A DNA stretch of 64,000 nucleotides from Streptomyces tagetis (GTDB lineage: Bacteria; Actinomycetota; Actinomycetes; Streptomycetales; Streptomycetaceae): contig NZ_JAGPNL010000011.1 of assembly GCF_018069565.1 (NCBI RefSeq), positions 124,001 through 188,000 of the forward strand, given 5' to 3'. Positions 24,993 to 31,976 of the stretch are shown here, piece after piece. Below the pieces are notes generated by a model that ran no database searches, was not told the DNA's origin, and saw only the letters and a program-made list of their open reading frames with translations. The position numbers and the translations under genes were made by a program. Numbering within the stretch: the first letter of the stretch is position 1; each line of letters opens with the position of its first letter.

Positions 24993-25853
24993 GTGGACAT
25001 CGTCGACGCGCACTGCCACATCATCTCCGACGACCCGGCGAGGTACCCCCGGGCCCCGATCGGCGGCAAGCAGTCCGAGTGGGCCGCGACCCGGCCCGTG
25101 ACGGCCGAGGGCATGATCAGCCGCATGGACGAGACGGGCATCGGCCAGGCCATCCTCGTCCAGGCCACCACGAACTACGGCTACGACAACTCCTACGTCC
25201 TCGACAGCGCCCGGCTCCGTCCGGAACGCTTCGTCGCCGTCGGCACCGTCGACCCGCTGCGCCCGGACGCCGCCGCCTCCCTCAAGGCCGCGGCCGGCGA
25301 GGACGGCCTCGCCGGGGTACGGCTCTTCACCAGCGGCAGCACGGTGCCCACCCAGGGCGAGTGGTTCGTCGCCCCGGAGACGTTCCCGTTCTGGGAACAG
25401 GCCGCGGAACTGGGGCTGCCCGTCTGCCTCCAGATGCGCCTGGGCGCCGCGACCGGTCAACTGCGGGAACTGCTGGAGAGGTTCCCCGACGTGAAGGTGC
25501 TCCTCGACCACATCGGCTACCCCGACATCGCCGCCTCGCCCGCGCGCGCCGGCGCCGAGGTGGCCGAGCTGGGAACCCACCCCGGTCTGCACCTCAAGCT
25601 CACCCACCGCAACCTCGAACGGCTCGACGACGCCGGTGAGGAGGCGGAGGACTTCCTCACGCCGGTCGTCGAGGCGTTCGGCGCCGAGCGGATCGCCTGG
25701 GGGTCGAACCTCCCGGCGGCCGAGCAGTCCCTGCCGGAGTTGCTCGCGCTGGCCCGGAAGGTGCTCGCGGTGCTGCCGGAGCGGGACCTGCGGGAGATCC
25801 TCGCGGGCACGGCCCGGCGCCTGTATCCGGCACTCGCCGCCGGCCGGGGCTGA
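24993..25853 (+). CDS. LigI-like TIM-barrel amidohydrolase (second copy)
   Basis: A 286-residue paralogue of the protein at 15953. HxH is at His7/His9 (VDAHCHII), followed by LLDHIGYPD and, near residue 230, AWGSNLPAAEQS, again with Asn where LigI-type lactonases have Asp. Expected to open a lactone such as a 2-pyrone carboxylate, possibly with different specificity from its partner in the other arm. GTG 24993 is about 9 nt after AAAGG. It lies 73 nt downstream of the third decarboxylase-like gene in the same operon. Confidence 0.75.
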   Translation: MDIVDAHCHIISDDPARYPRAPIGGKQSEWAATRPVTAEGMISRMDETGIGQAILVQATTNYGYDNSYVLDSARLRPERFVAVGTVDPLRPDAAASLKAAAGEDGLAGVRLFTSGSTVPTQGEWFVAPETFPFWEQAAELGLPVCLQMRLGAATGQLRELLERFPDVKVLLDHIGYPDIAASPARAGAEVAELGTHPGLHLKLTHRNLERLDDAGEEAEDFLTPVVEAFGAERIAWGSNLPAAEQSLPELLALARKVLAVLPERDLREILAGTARRLYPALAAGRG

Positions 25854-25955
25854 TCCGCCCACCACGGCCGCGTCGCCGCCCCGGGGGGCCGCCGCGTGTC
25901 GGCCATACTCCCGTCAGCAGTTGTCCTCTCCCAGCAGAACTACAGGGTGATCACG

Positions 25956-26669
25956 GTGGATTCCAACGGCTTCGACGAGACGGAGGCCGGCCGGACGTCG
26001 GCGACCCGTCAGAGCCAGGCGTACGACGGGCTGCGGTCGCTGCTGCTGTCGGGGAGCATCCCCCCGGGCACGCGACTGACCGAGGCCGACCTGACCAGGA
26101 TGTTCAACGTCTCGCGCAGCACCATGCGGGCGGTCCTGGTCCAGCTCGCCCAGGAGGGATACGTCACCAGCGAGGTCAACCGCGGCGTGCGGACCCGCAG
26201 TTTCTCCGTCGAGGAGGCCGCCGACATCCTGGAGGCCCGCGAGACGCTGGAGTCCGCCCTCGCGGGCAAGGCCGCCGAACGGGCCACCGACGAGGAGATC
26301 GCCGAACTGCGCCGGACCCTGCGGACGATGGAGGAGTGCAAGACGCGCGGGGACCAGGCCGGATACTCGCAGGGCAACCGGCGCTTCCACCAGCAGGTCA
26401 AGGAGGCCGCGCACCAGCAGACCCTGGCGCGCGCCTACGACACCCTGCTGTACCCCCTGGTGATGCGCCAGTACCGCAACCTCACCGCTCCGCACCCGCG
26501 TACCGGTTCCCTGGAGGAGCACCAGGCCATCTTCCTGGCCATCGTCACCCGCAACCCCGAGGCCGCCACCGCCGCCATGCGCCACCACGTCGCCTCCGCG
26601 CGGCAGGCGCTGATGCTCCAGGCCCGGCGGGAGCGCGCCGACCCTCCCGGCGACCCCTCGGCCCCCTGA
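25956..26669 (+). CDS. GntR-family (FCD/FadR subfamily) regulator
   Basis: A 237-residue regulator. The winged helix is at about residues 20-85 (QAYDGLRSLLLSGSIPPGTR then LTEADLTRMFNVSRSTMRA), followed by an all-helical FCD ligand domain (ADILEARETLESALAG, FHQQVKEAAHQQTL, AMRHHVASARQAL) whose Asp/His residues normally bind a metal and a small carboxylate. Several starts are possible (25896, 25947); GTG 25956 has AGGG 8 nt upstream and gives a typical N-terminus. FadR-type sites TNGTNNNACNA occur four times at 18.07-18.42 kb, so it very probably controls both arms with an organic acid as inducer. Confidence 0.85.
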   Translation: MDSNGFDETEAGRTSATRQSQAYDGLRSLLLSGSIPPGTRLTEADLTRMFNVSRSTMRAVLVQLAQEGYVTSEVNRGVRTRSFSVEEAADILEARETLESALAGKAAERATDEEIAELRRTLRTMEECKTRGDQAGYSQGNRRFHQQVKEAAHQQTLARAYDTLLYPLVMRQYRNLTAPHPRTGSLEEHQAIFLAIVTRNPEAATAAMRHHVASARQALMLQARRERADPPGDPSAP

Positions 26670-26702
26670 CGCACCGCCCGCCATCCAGCAGAAAGAGACA
26701 GC

Positions 26703-28298
26703 ATGCGCCAGCCAGTGAAGACCGAAGCGGGCTTGGTGGAGGGCATACCGGGATGGGACCGCTCGGTCACCGTCTTCCGCGGCATCCCCTACGCGGCTCC
26801 CCCGGTCGGAGATCTGCGCTGGCGGCCACCGCGGCCCCCGGCGCCGTGGGCCGGGGTCCGCAAGGCGAACGCCTTCGGCCCGGTGGGCCCCCAGGCACCC
26901 GGACCCGAACTCGACGGACTCGACCTGCCGATGAGCGAGGACTGCCTGTACCTGAACGTGTGGACGGGCGCCACCGCCGACGACCGGCGGGCGCGTCCCG
27001 TGCTGGTGTGGATACACGGCGGCGGCTTCCGCGTCGGCACGGGCGCGCACCCCCGCTACGACGGGGAGGCGCTGGCCCGCAAGGGCATCGTGGTGGTCAC
27101 CTTCAACTACCGGCTGGGCTCCTTGGGTTTCCTCGCCACACCGGAGCTGAGTGCCGAGTCCGAGCACCGCGCCTCCGGCAACTACGGGCTGCTCGACCAG
27201 GTGGCGGCGCTCGAATGGGTGCGTCGCAACATCGCGCACTTCGGCGGCGACCCCGAGCGGGTCACGATCGCCGGGCAGTCGGCCGGCGCCGGATCGGCCA
27301 ACTTCCTGGCCATGTCCCCCTTGGCCGAGGGGCTCTTCCACCGCGCCGTCGCGCAGAGCCACGCCCGCCACTTCCGCGACCCGGAACTGCGGTTCCTGGC
27401 CTCCTCCTACCGCACCCTGGCCGACGCCGAGGCCGCCGGCACCCGGTACGCGGCCGAGCGGGGGGCGCGGACGCTGCGGCGGCTGCGGTCACTTCCCTGG
27501 CCGAGGCTGGTGGAGGGCAACGCCTCCGCCGTCGACAGCGCCGCCGACACGGGCGGCCCGGCCAAACCACCGCTGTTCCGGCCGGTCGTCGACGGCTGGG
27601 TGATCCCGGGCGGCTACGAGGAGACGTACTCCCGGGGGCGGCAGAACGACGTGGGGTACCTCGCGGGCAACAACCTCGACGAGAGCGGCGCGGTCCCCGA
27701 GAGCACCTTCGCCGTCTACCGTACGGCGGGCCGGAGGACCTGGCGGCCGGGCGCTCCACCGGTCCACGTCACTCGGGAAGCCTTCGTCACCGCCTCCCGC
27801 GAGAAGTTCGGAGCCATGGCGGAGGAGTTCCTGCGGCTCTATCCGGCGGACACCGACGACGATGCCGGACGCGCGCACTGCGCCGCGGTGCGCGACAACG
27901 CCCGTATCTCCACCTGGCTGTGGGCGAAGGACTGGACCGCTCGGGCCGGCCGGCCCGTGTACACGTACTTCTGGACCTACGCCTCTCCGGTGATGGGGCA
28001 GGACCCCCGCCGCGCCTCGCACGGCTCGGAGATCGACTTCGTGTTCGGCAACCTGCATCCCGACCGCGGCGAGTGGACCGACCACGACCACGCCGTCGCG
28101 GAGACCATGACCGGCTACTGGGCCAACTTCGTGGCCACCGGCGACCCCAACGGACCGGGCCTGCCGCGGTGGCCGGCGTGGTCCGCCGACACACCGTCGG
28201 TCATGGAGCTGGGCAACGCCTTCGCCCCGATACCCCTCGCGGACCCGCCCCGCCTCGACTTCTGGCAACGGTTCTTCCTGACCCAACAGGCATGGTGA
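26703..28298 (+). CDS. Type-B carboxylesterase
   Basis: A 531-residue alpha/beta-hydrolase of the type-B carboxylesterase/lipase family. Oxyanion motif HGGGF is at 105-109, nucleophile Ser193 in GQSAGAG, acidic residue around Asp326/Glu327 (NNLDESG) and His440 (ASHGSEIDF). No signal peptide, so cytosolic. The family hydrolyses diverse carboxylic esters, including aromatic diesters in other actinomycetes. It lies 33 nt after the GntR gene and ends the rightward run, so it may release the acid that the cluster degrades. The ribosome site (AAAGAGA) is weak. Confidence 0.85.
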   Translation: MRQPVKTEAGLVEGIPGWDRSVTVFRGIPYAAPPVGDLRWRPPRPPAPWAGVRKANAFGPVGPQAPGPELDGLDLPMSEDCLYLNVWTGATADDRRARPVLVWIHGGGFRVGTGAHPRYDGEALARKGIVVVTFNYRLGSLGFLATPELSAESEHRASGNYGLLDQVAALEWVRRNIAHFGGDPERVTIAGQSAGAGSANFLAMSPLAEGLFHRAVAQSHARHFRDPELRFLASSYRTLADAEAAGTRYAAERGARTLRRLRSLPWPRLVEGNASAVDSAADTGGPAKPPLFRPVVDGWVIPGGYEETYSRGRQNDVGYLAGNNLDESGAVPESTFAVYRTAGRRTWRPGAPPVHVTREAFVTASREKFGAMAEEFLRLYPADTDDDAGRAHCAAVRDNARISTWLWAKDWTARAGRPVYTYFWTYASPVMGQDPRRASHGSEIDFVFGNLHPDRGEWTDHDHAVAETMTGYWANFVATGDPNGPGLPRWPAWSADTPSVMELGNAFAPIPLADPPRLDFWQRFFLTQQAW

Positions 28299-28554
28299 CG
28301 CCCACCGACGACACCGAAGACACCGAAAGCACCGGAGGCCGCTGACCGGACGCTCGCAGCCTCCCTCCAGCCCAGCCCAGCCCGTCCCGCATCCCCGCAA
28401 GATCGCCCCACCTGGCCAACCGACCCGAACCCGAACAGCAGCACCGTCCAAGACCGCCGTACACACCAGGCCGGAGAGCCCCTCCCCCACACACCACCAG
28501 CCAGCCCGCCGGACCGGCACCCCCGCCCCGGCGGGGAGGACGGCGCCTACCACT
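28299..28554. other. Intergenic stretch before the CRISPR leader
   Basis: 256 bp without a supportable gene on either strand. It starts with short GACACCGAA direct repeats (28307-28330) and is otherwise Cys/Pro/Arg-codon-like GC-rich sequence. No terminator with a clear stem was found after the esterase. Confidence 0.4.
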
Positions 28555-28677
28555 GACAACACCCCGAACCGCAAACGCGACTAAAGTGATCGACGTGAAC
28601 CAACCACTCCAGCGTCCCAGGACCACCACCACTGCAAAGAAACAACAAACCCCCCGCTAAACAGCAGGTCAGAAAGG
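28555..28677 (+). promoter_or_regulatory. CRISPR leader
   Basis: About 120 bp immediately before the first repeat, clearly richer in A/T than its surroundings (AAAGAAACAACAAACCCC, GCTAAACAGCAGGTCAGAAA). The leader is placed on this side because the repeats at the other end are degenerate and because the strand agrees with the usual type I-E repeat orientation. It should contain the pre-crRNA promoter and the spacer-integration signals. Confidence 0.7.
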
Positions 28678-29315
28678 GTCTTCCCCACGTGCGTGGGGGT
28701 GTTCCGGTGTCGAGAGGTGAGGCGCAGGGTGGTTGCACGTCTTCCCCACGTGCGTGGGGGTGTTCCGCTGGTGCACGGCGCTGCCTCCCCGGTCGCGTCG
28801 TCTTCCCCACGTGCGTGGGGGTGTTCCGTTGGCCGCGCACGCCCGGTTGTTCAACTCCTTGTCTTCCCCACGTGCGTGGGGGTGTTCCGACGGTCGGCCG
28901 GTGGCTCACGCGGGTGGGACGGTCTTCCCCACGTGCGTGGGGGTGTTCCATCGATCAGATCGCAGCGCACGTAGGTGGCGGCGTCTTCCCCACGTGCGTG
29001 GGGGTGTTCCGGTGCTGCCGGTCGTCTCCGACCTCGCCGCGAGGTCTTCCCCACGTGCGTGGGGGTGTTCCGTGGCTCGGGCCGGTTTGCAAGTTACGGC
29101 GGCGGTCTTCCCCACGTGCGTGGGGGTGTTCCGAACACGATGGTCGCGCACGAACTGCGGGTGCGGTCTTCCCCACTTGCGTGGGGGTGTTCCGTCGATC
29201 ACGTTCAGCCAGTCCCGGACACTGCCGTCTTCCCCACGTGCGTGGGGGTGTTCCTGCCGATAGTTCCGTACATGGGTGATGAGTCCCATCTTCCCCACGT
29301 GCATGGGGGTGTTCC
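28678..29315 (+). CRISPR. CRISPR array, type I-E-like, 11 repeats
   Basis: Eleven 28-bp repeats start at 28678, 28739, 28800, 28861, 28922, 28983, 29044, 29105, 29166, 29227 and 29288, exactly 61 bp apart, so all ten spacers are 33 bp. The repeat begins GTCTTCCCCACGTGC, contains the CCCCACG/CGTGGGG hairpin and ends GTGTTCC, as in streptomycete type I-E repeats. Repeat 9 has one change (CACTTG) and repeat 11 has two (ATC start, GCATGG), marking the old end on the right. No cas gene occurs in the window. Spacers are all different; none visibly matches the rest of the window. Confidence 0.97.
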
Positions 29316-29449
29316 GCACATCGCGGCCGGGAGCGCGGCCTCCCGGCCTCATCATTCGCGGCCTCCTCCCGACGGGCCGCTTGTCCCGACGGTCGCCTTG
29401 GAGGTGCCGGACGGCCACCGGTGTCCGCCGCGTGCCACCCCGTCCGGTG

Positions 29450-30331
29450 TCACTCCGGCCGCCCGAAGCGGTGGGCGGCCCAGAGCAGGGCGGCGGCACC
29501 CGTCACCAGGAGGGCGGCGGCTTCCAGCGGGAGGGGAGGCTGCCCGCCGAACCATTCGATGCCCGTCGCGGCCGTATGACCGGGCACCTGGAGCTCGATG
29601 CTCCGCCGGAGCAGATCCACGCCGTAGGCGAGCGGGTTGACGGCGGCCAGTGCCTGCGCCCAGCCCGGCAGGGCGTGCAGAGGGAAGAAGCCGCCGGAGA
29701 GGAACAGCAGCGGCATCATCACCAAGCCCAGCAGCATGTGGAACACCTCGGGGCGGCCCAGGGTCACGGCGAGGGCCAGGGACAGAGCCGTGATGGTGAA
29801 GGAGGCGAGGATCATGCCGGCGAGGAGCAGCACCAGGAGGACCGGGTCGTAGGGCAGGCCGACCACCCCGGCGAGGGCGAGCAGCACGGCGCCCTGGACG
29901 GCGGCGACGATGGTGCCGCCGGCGCAGCTTCCCAGAAGCAGGGTGGAGCGGCGTACCGGGGCCATCAGCAGTTCGCGCAGATAGCCGCTCTGGCGGTCGG
30001 TGATCAGGCGGATGCCGACCATGATGGCCGGGGTCTGCACCGTCATCATCAGCATGCCGGGGAACAGGTATGCCTGGTAGCCGACGCCCAGCCTCGACTC
30101 GGGGATGAGGGCGGCCAGCCCGCCACCGAGGATGAAGAGGTAGAGCACCGGCTGGATCAGCATCAGGGCCGTGTGGGTGTGCTGGGAGGAGAGGCGCAGC
30201 AGATCGCGGTGGACCAGTGCGTGGACCGCGCGCAACTCACGGCGCAGGCGGTTCGGCCGCGTCGCGGCCGGGCCGTCGGAAGAGTCCGAGGCGTACGCGA
30301 CACCCTCGGCCCGAGGGGCGGATGTGCTCAC
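29450..30331 (-). CDS. ABC-2 type permease of the lanthipeptide exporter
   Basis: A 293-residue membrane protein with six predicted helices and the ABC-2/DrrB layout: a cytosolic N-terminus, ALMLIQPVLYLFILGGGLAA, RLITDRQSGYLRELLMAPVRR as the coupling loop near residue 130, and PLLFLSGGFFPLHALPGWAQ near 225. GTG 30331 overlaps the ATPase stop in GTGA, so the two are coupled. It should pair with the ATPase to export the modified lanthipeptide or confer self-resistance. Confidence 0.85.
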   Translation of the reverse strand: MSTSAPRAEGVAYASDSSDGPAATRPNRLRRELRAVHALVHRDLLRLSSQHTHTALMLIQPVLYLFILGGGLAALIPESRLGVGYQAYLFPGMLMMTVQTPAIMVGIRLITDRQSGYLRELLMAPVRRSTLLLGSCAGGTIVAAVQGAVLLALAGVVGLPYDPVLLVLLLAGMILASFTITALSLALAVTLGRPEVFHMLLGLVMMPLLFLSGGFFPLHALPGWAQALAAVNPLAYGVDLLRRSIELQVPGHTAATGIEWFGGQPPLPLEAAALLVTGAAALLWAAHRFGRPE

Positions 30332-31482
30332 GGTCGCCCCTCGGCCGTCGCCGTGGCCCCGCCCGGCTCGGCGGAGACGGACGCCGGCGTCTCCGTGGCC
30401 CGGTCCGGCCGGGTGAGGGTGGGCGGCGGAACGGGCCGTCCCGCGTTGATGCTTCGGCCGGTGTGATGGAAGAAGACGTCGTCGAGGGTGGGCGGGGTCG
30501 CGGAGGCGACGTGCACGGTGATGCCGTGGAGTTCGAGCACCGCACACAACCGGGGGAGCCATGAACTGCCGTCGGGTACACGCAGGTGGACCCCCTCGGC
30601 GTCCGCGGTGACGCAGACACCCGAGGGCACTGTGCGGCGCACGATGTGGCAGGCCGCCTGGTCGTCGCCGGTGCGCAGCACCACCCGGTCGTCCCCGATC
30701 GCGTCCTTCAGCGCGGAGGGCGTGCCCTGTGCCACCAGGCGGCCACGGTCGATGATGGCGAGCCGGTCGCAGTTCTCCGCTTCCTCCAGGTAGTGGGTGG
30801 TGATGAAGAGGGTGGTGCCGTACCGGTCTCGCAGGTCGCGCAGGTGCTCCCAGACCTGGGCACGGGCGTGGGGGTCGAGGCCGGTGGTCGGCTCGTCGAG
30901 GAACAGGACACGGGGCTCGTGCAGCAGGCCGCGGGCCAGTTCCAGGCGCCGTCGCATACCGCCCGACAGGGTACGCACCGGGGATCGCCGCCGGTCGGTC
31001 AGTCCGACGGCGTCGAGCGTCTCGGTGGTGCGTCTGCGCGAGTGTCGGCGGCTCATCCCGTACAGGCGGGCGTGGATGCGGAGGTTCTGTTCGGCCGTCA
31101 GGTCCATGTCCAGAGCACTGTGCTGGAAGAGTATTCCGACCTGCTGTCGTACCCGGTCCGGCCGGCTGACCACGTCGGCGCCGGCCACCGTGGCCCGGCC
31201 GGCGGTGGGGCGTGCCAGGGCGCACAGCAGGGCGATGGTGGTGGACTTCCCGGCACCGTTGGGGCCGAGGAAGGCGAAGGTCTCGCCCGGCCGCACGTCG
31301 AGGTCCAGGCCGTGGACGGCGTGCGTGGTGGTGCCGTCGGGACCCGAGTAGGTCTTGACCAGGCCGCGGGCGCTGATGGCGTACGCCTCTTCGGGAGCGG
31401 GGCCTGTGGCGTCCGGTTCCGTGGTGGCGGCGGTCAGGAGGGGGGGCCGGGCCGGGGCGTCGCCACCGGATCTTGGCTGCAT
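30328..31482 (-). CDS. ABC exporter ATP-binding protein (DrrA type)
   Basis: A 384-residue ATPase. Walker A GPNGAGKST near residue 75, LFQHSALDMDLTAEQNL as the Q-loop region, signature LSGGMRRRLELARGL near 170, Walker B VLFLDEPTTGLDPHAR near 190, and TTHYLEEAE with the switch His. The C-terminus has the DrrA-like extension (PTLDDVFFHHTGRS). It carries no C39 peptidase domain, so leader cleavage must be done elsewhere. GAGGA is 7 nt before ATG 31482. Located 297 nt after the precursor gene. Confidence 0.9.
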   Translation of the reverse strand: MQPRSGGDAPARPPLLTAATTEPDATGPAPEEAYAISARGLVKTYSGPDGTTTHAVHGLDLDVRPGETFAFLGPNGAGKSTTIALLCALARPTAGRATVAGADVVSRPDRVRQQVGILFQHSALDMDLTAEQNLRIHARLYGMSRRHSRRRTTETLDAVGLTDRRRSPVRTLSGGMRRRLELARGLLHEPRVLFLDEPTTGLDPHARAQVWEHLRDLRDRYGTTLFITTHYLEEAENCDRLAIIDRGRLVAQGTPSALKDAIGDDRVVLRTGDDQAACHIVRRTVPSGVCVTADAEGVHLRVPDGSSWLPRLCAVLELHGITVHVASATPPTLDDVFFHHTGRSINAGRPVPPPTLTRPDRATETPASVSAEPGGATATAEGRP

Positions 31483-31743
31483 GGTGGGGTCCTCGTCTGC
31501 GGGTCGTCTGCGGACTCGGCGGGCAACGGTTCGCGGCCGGGCCGCCGGGGCTCGGCGCGGCGAACTGCTCCCCCGCCACCGGAGGTGTGCTCCGGCCGGC
31601 GGCCACCAGGGGCCGCCGGCCGGAGACGTTCAAGCCCTTCTCTTCTCGCCCCGGATCAGGTCGTGGTGGGGAAGCCGGGTGCTCCCTTCCTGCTGGGAGC
31701 GGTACTCGGCGCGTCCCCGGTACGACCACTGTCGTCCCGGCCG

Positions 31744-31779
31744 CCGGCCGGTACCGGAGCGAGAGGGCTCACCGGCCGG
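31744..31779 (-). terminator. Hairpin immediately after the lanthipeptide precursor gene
   Basis: CCGGCCGGT (31744-31752) pairs with ACCGGCCGG (31771-31779) across an 18-nt loop, directly against the precursor stop codon. It probably terminates or stabilises the precursor transcript so that precursor mRNA exceeds that of the exporter genes. Confidence 0.6.
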
Positions 31780-31932
31780 TCAGGCGCAGCTGATCCCGAT
31801 ACAGACGGTGTTGAGGAGCGTCAGCAGGCCGATGCACTCGCAGGTCGCGGCGATCGCTCCGTCGGCGCCGACCGGGTCGGTCTCCGGAAGGGCGTGCAGT
31901 TCGGCCAGCAGTTCGAGGTCGCGGTTTTCCAT
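31780..31932 (-). CDS. lanA: Class IV lanthipeptide precursor (venezuelin-like)
   Basis: A 50-residue precursor. The leader (MENRDLELLAELHALPETDP and onward to about residue 25) is acidic and Leu-rich; the core carries T30, C31, C33, T38, T42, C44, S48 and C49 in TCECIGLLTLLNTVCIGISC, giving four Ser/Thr and four Cys for up to four (methyl)lanthionines. The core resembles those I recall for venezuelin and streptocollin. GGGAG is 7 nt before the ATG. It follows the LanL-type synthetase gene by 44 nt on the same strand. Cytosolic, then exported. Confidence 0.93.
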   Translation of the reverse strand: MENRDLELLAELHALPETDPVGADGAIAATCECIGLLTLLNTVCIGISCA

Positions 31933-31976
31933 GGTGGTCTCCCTCTCTGTGAGTCGGCGGCGGGGGTTCCCGTCGC

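Noticed and set aside
25896..25955. TTGTCCTCTCC near 25921 as a further operator for the GntR protein
   Set aside because: Only the first half-site matches; the second half (GACAA) is missing.
28678..29315. Open frames on both strands reading PTCVGVF, SPRAWGC, HPHARGED or TPTHVGKT repeats
   Set aside because: They are translations of the CRISPR repeat; such proteins are a known annotation artefact.
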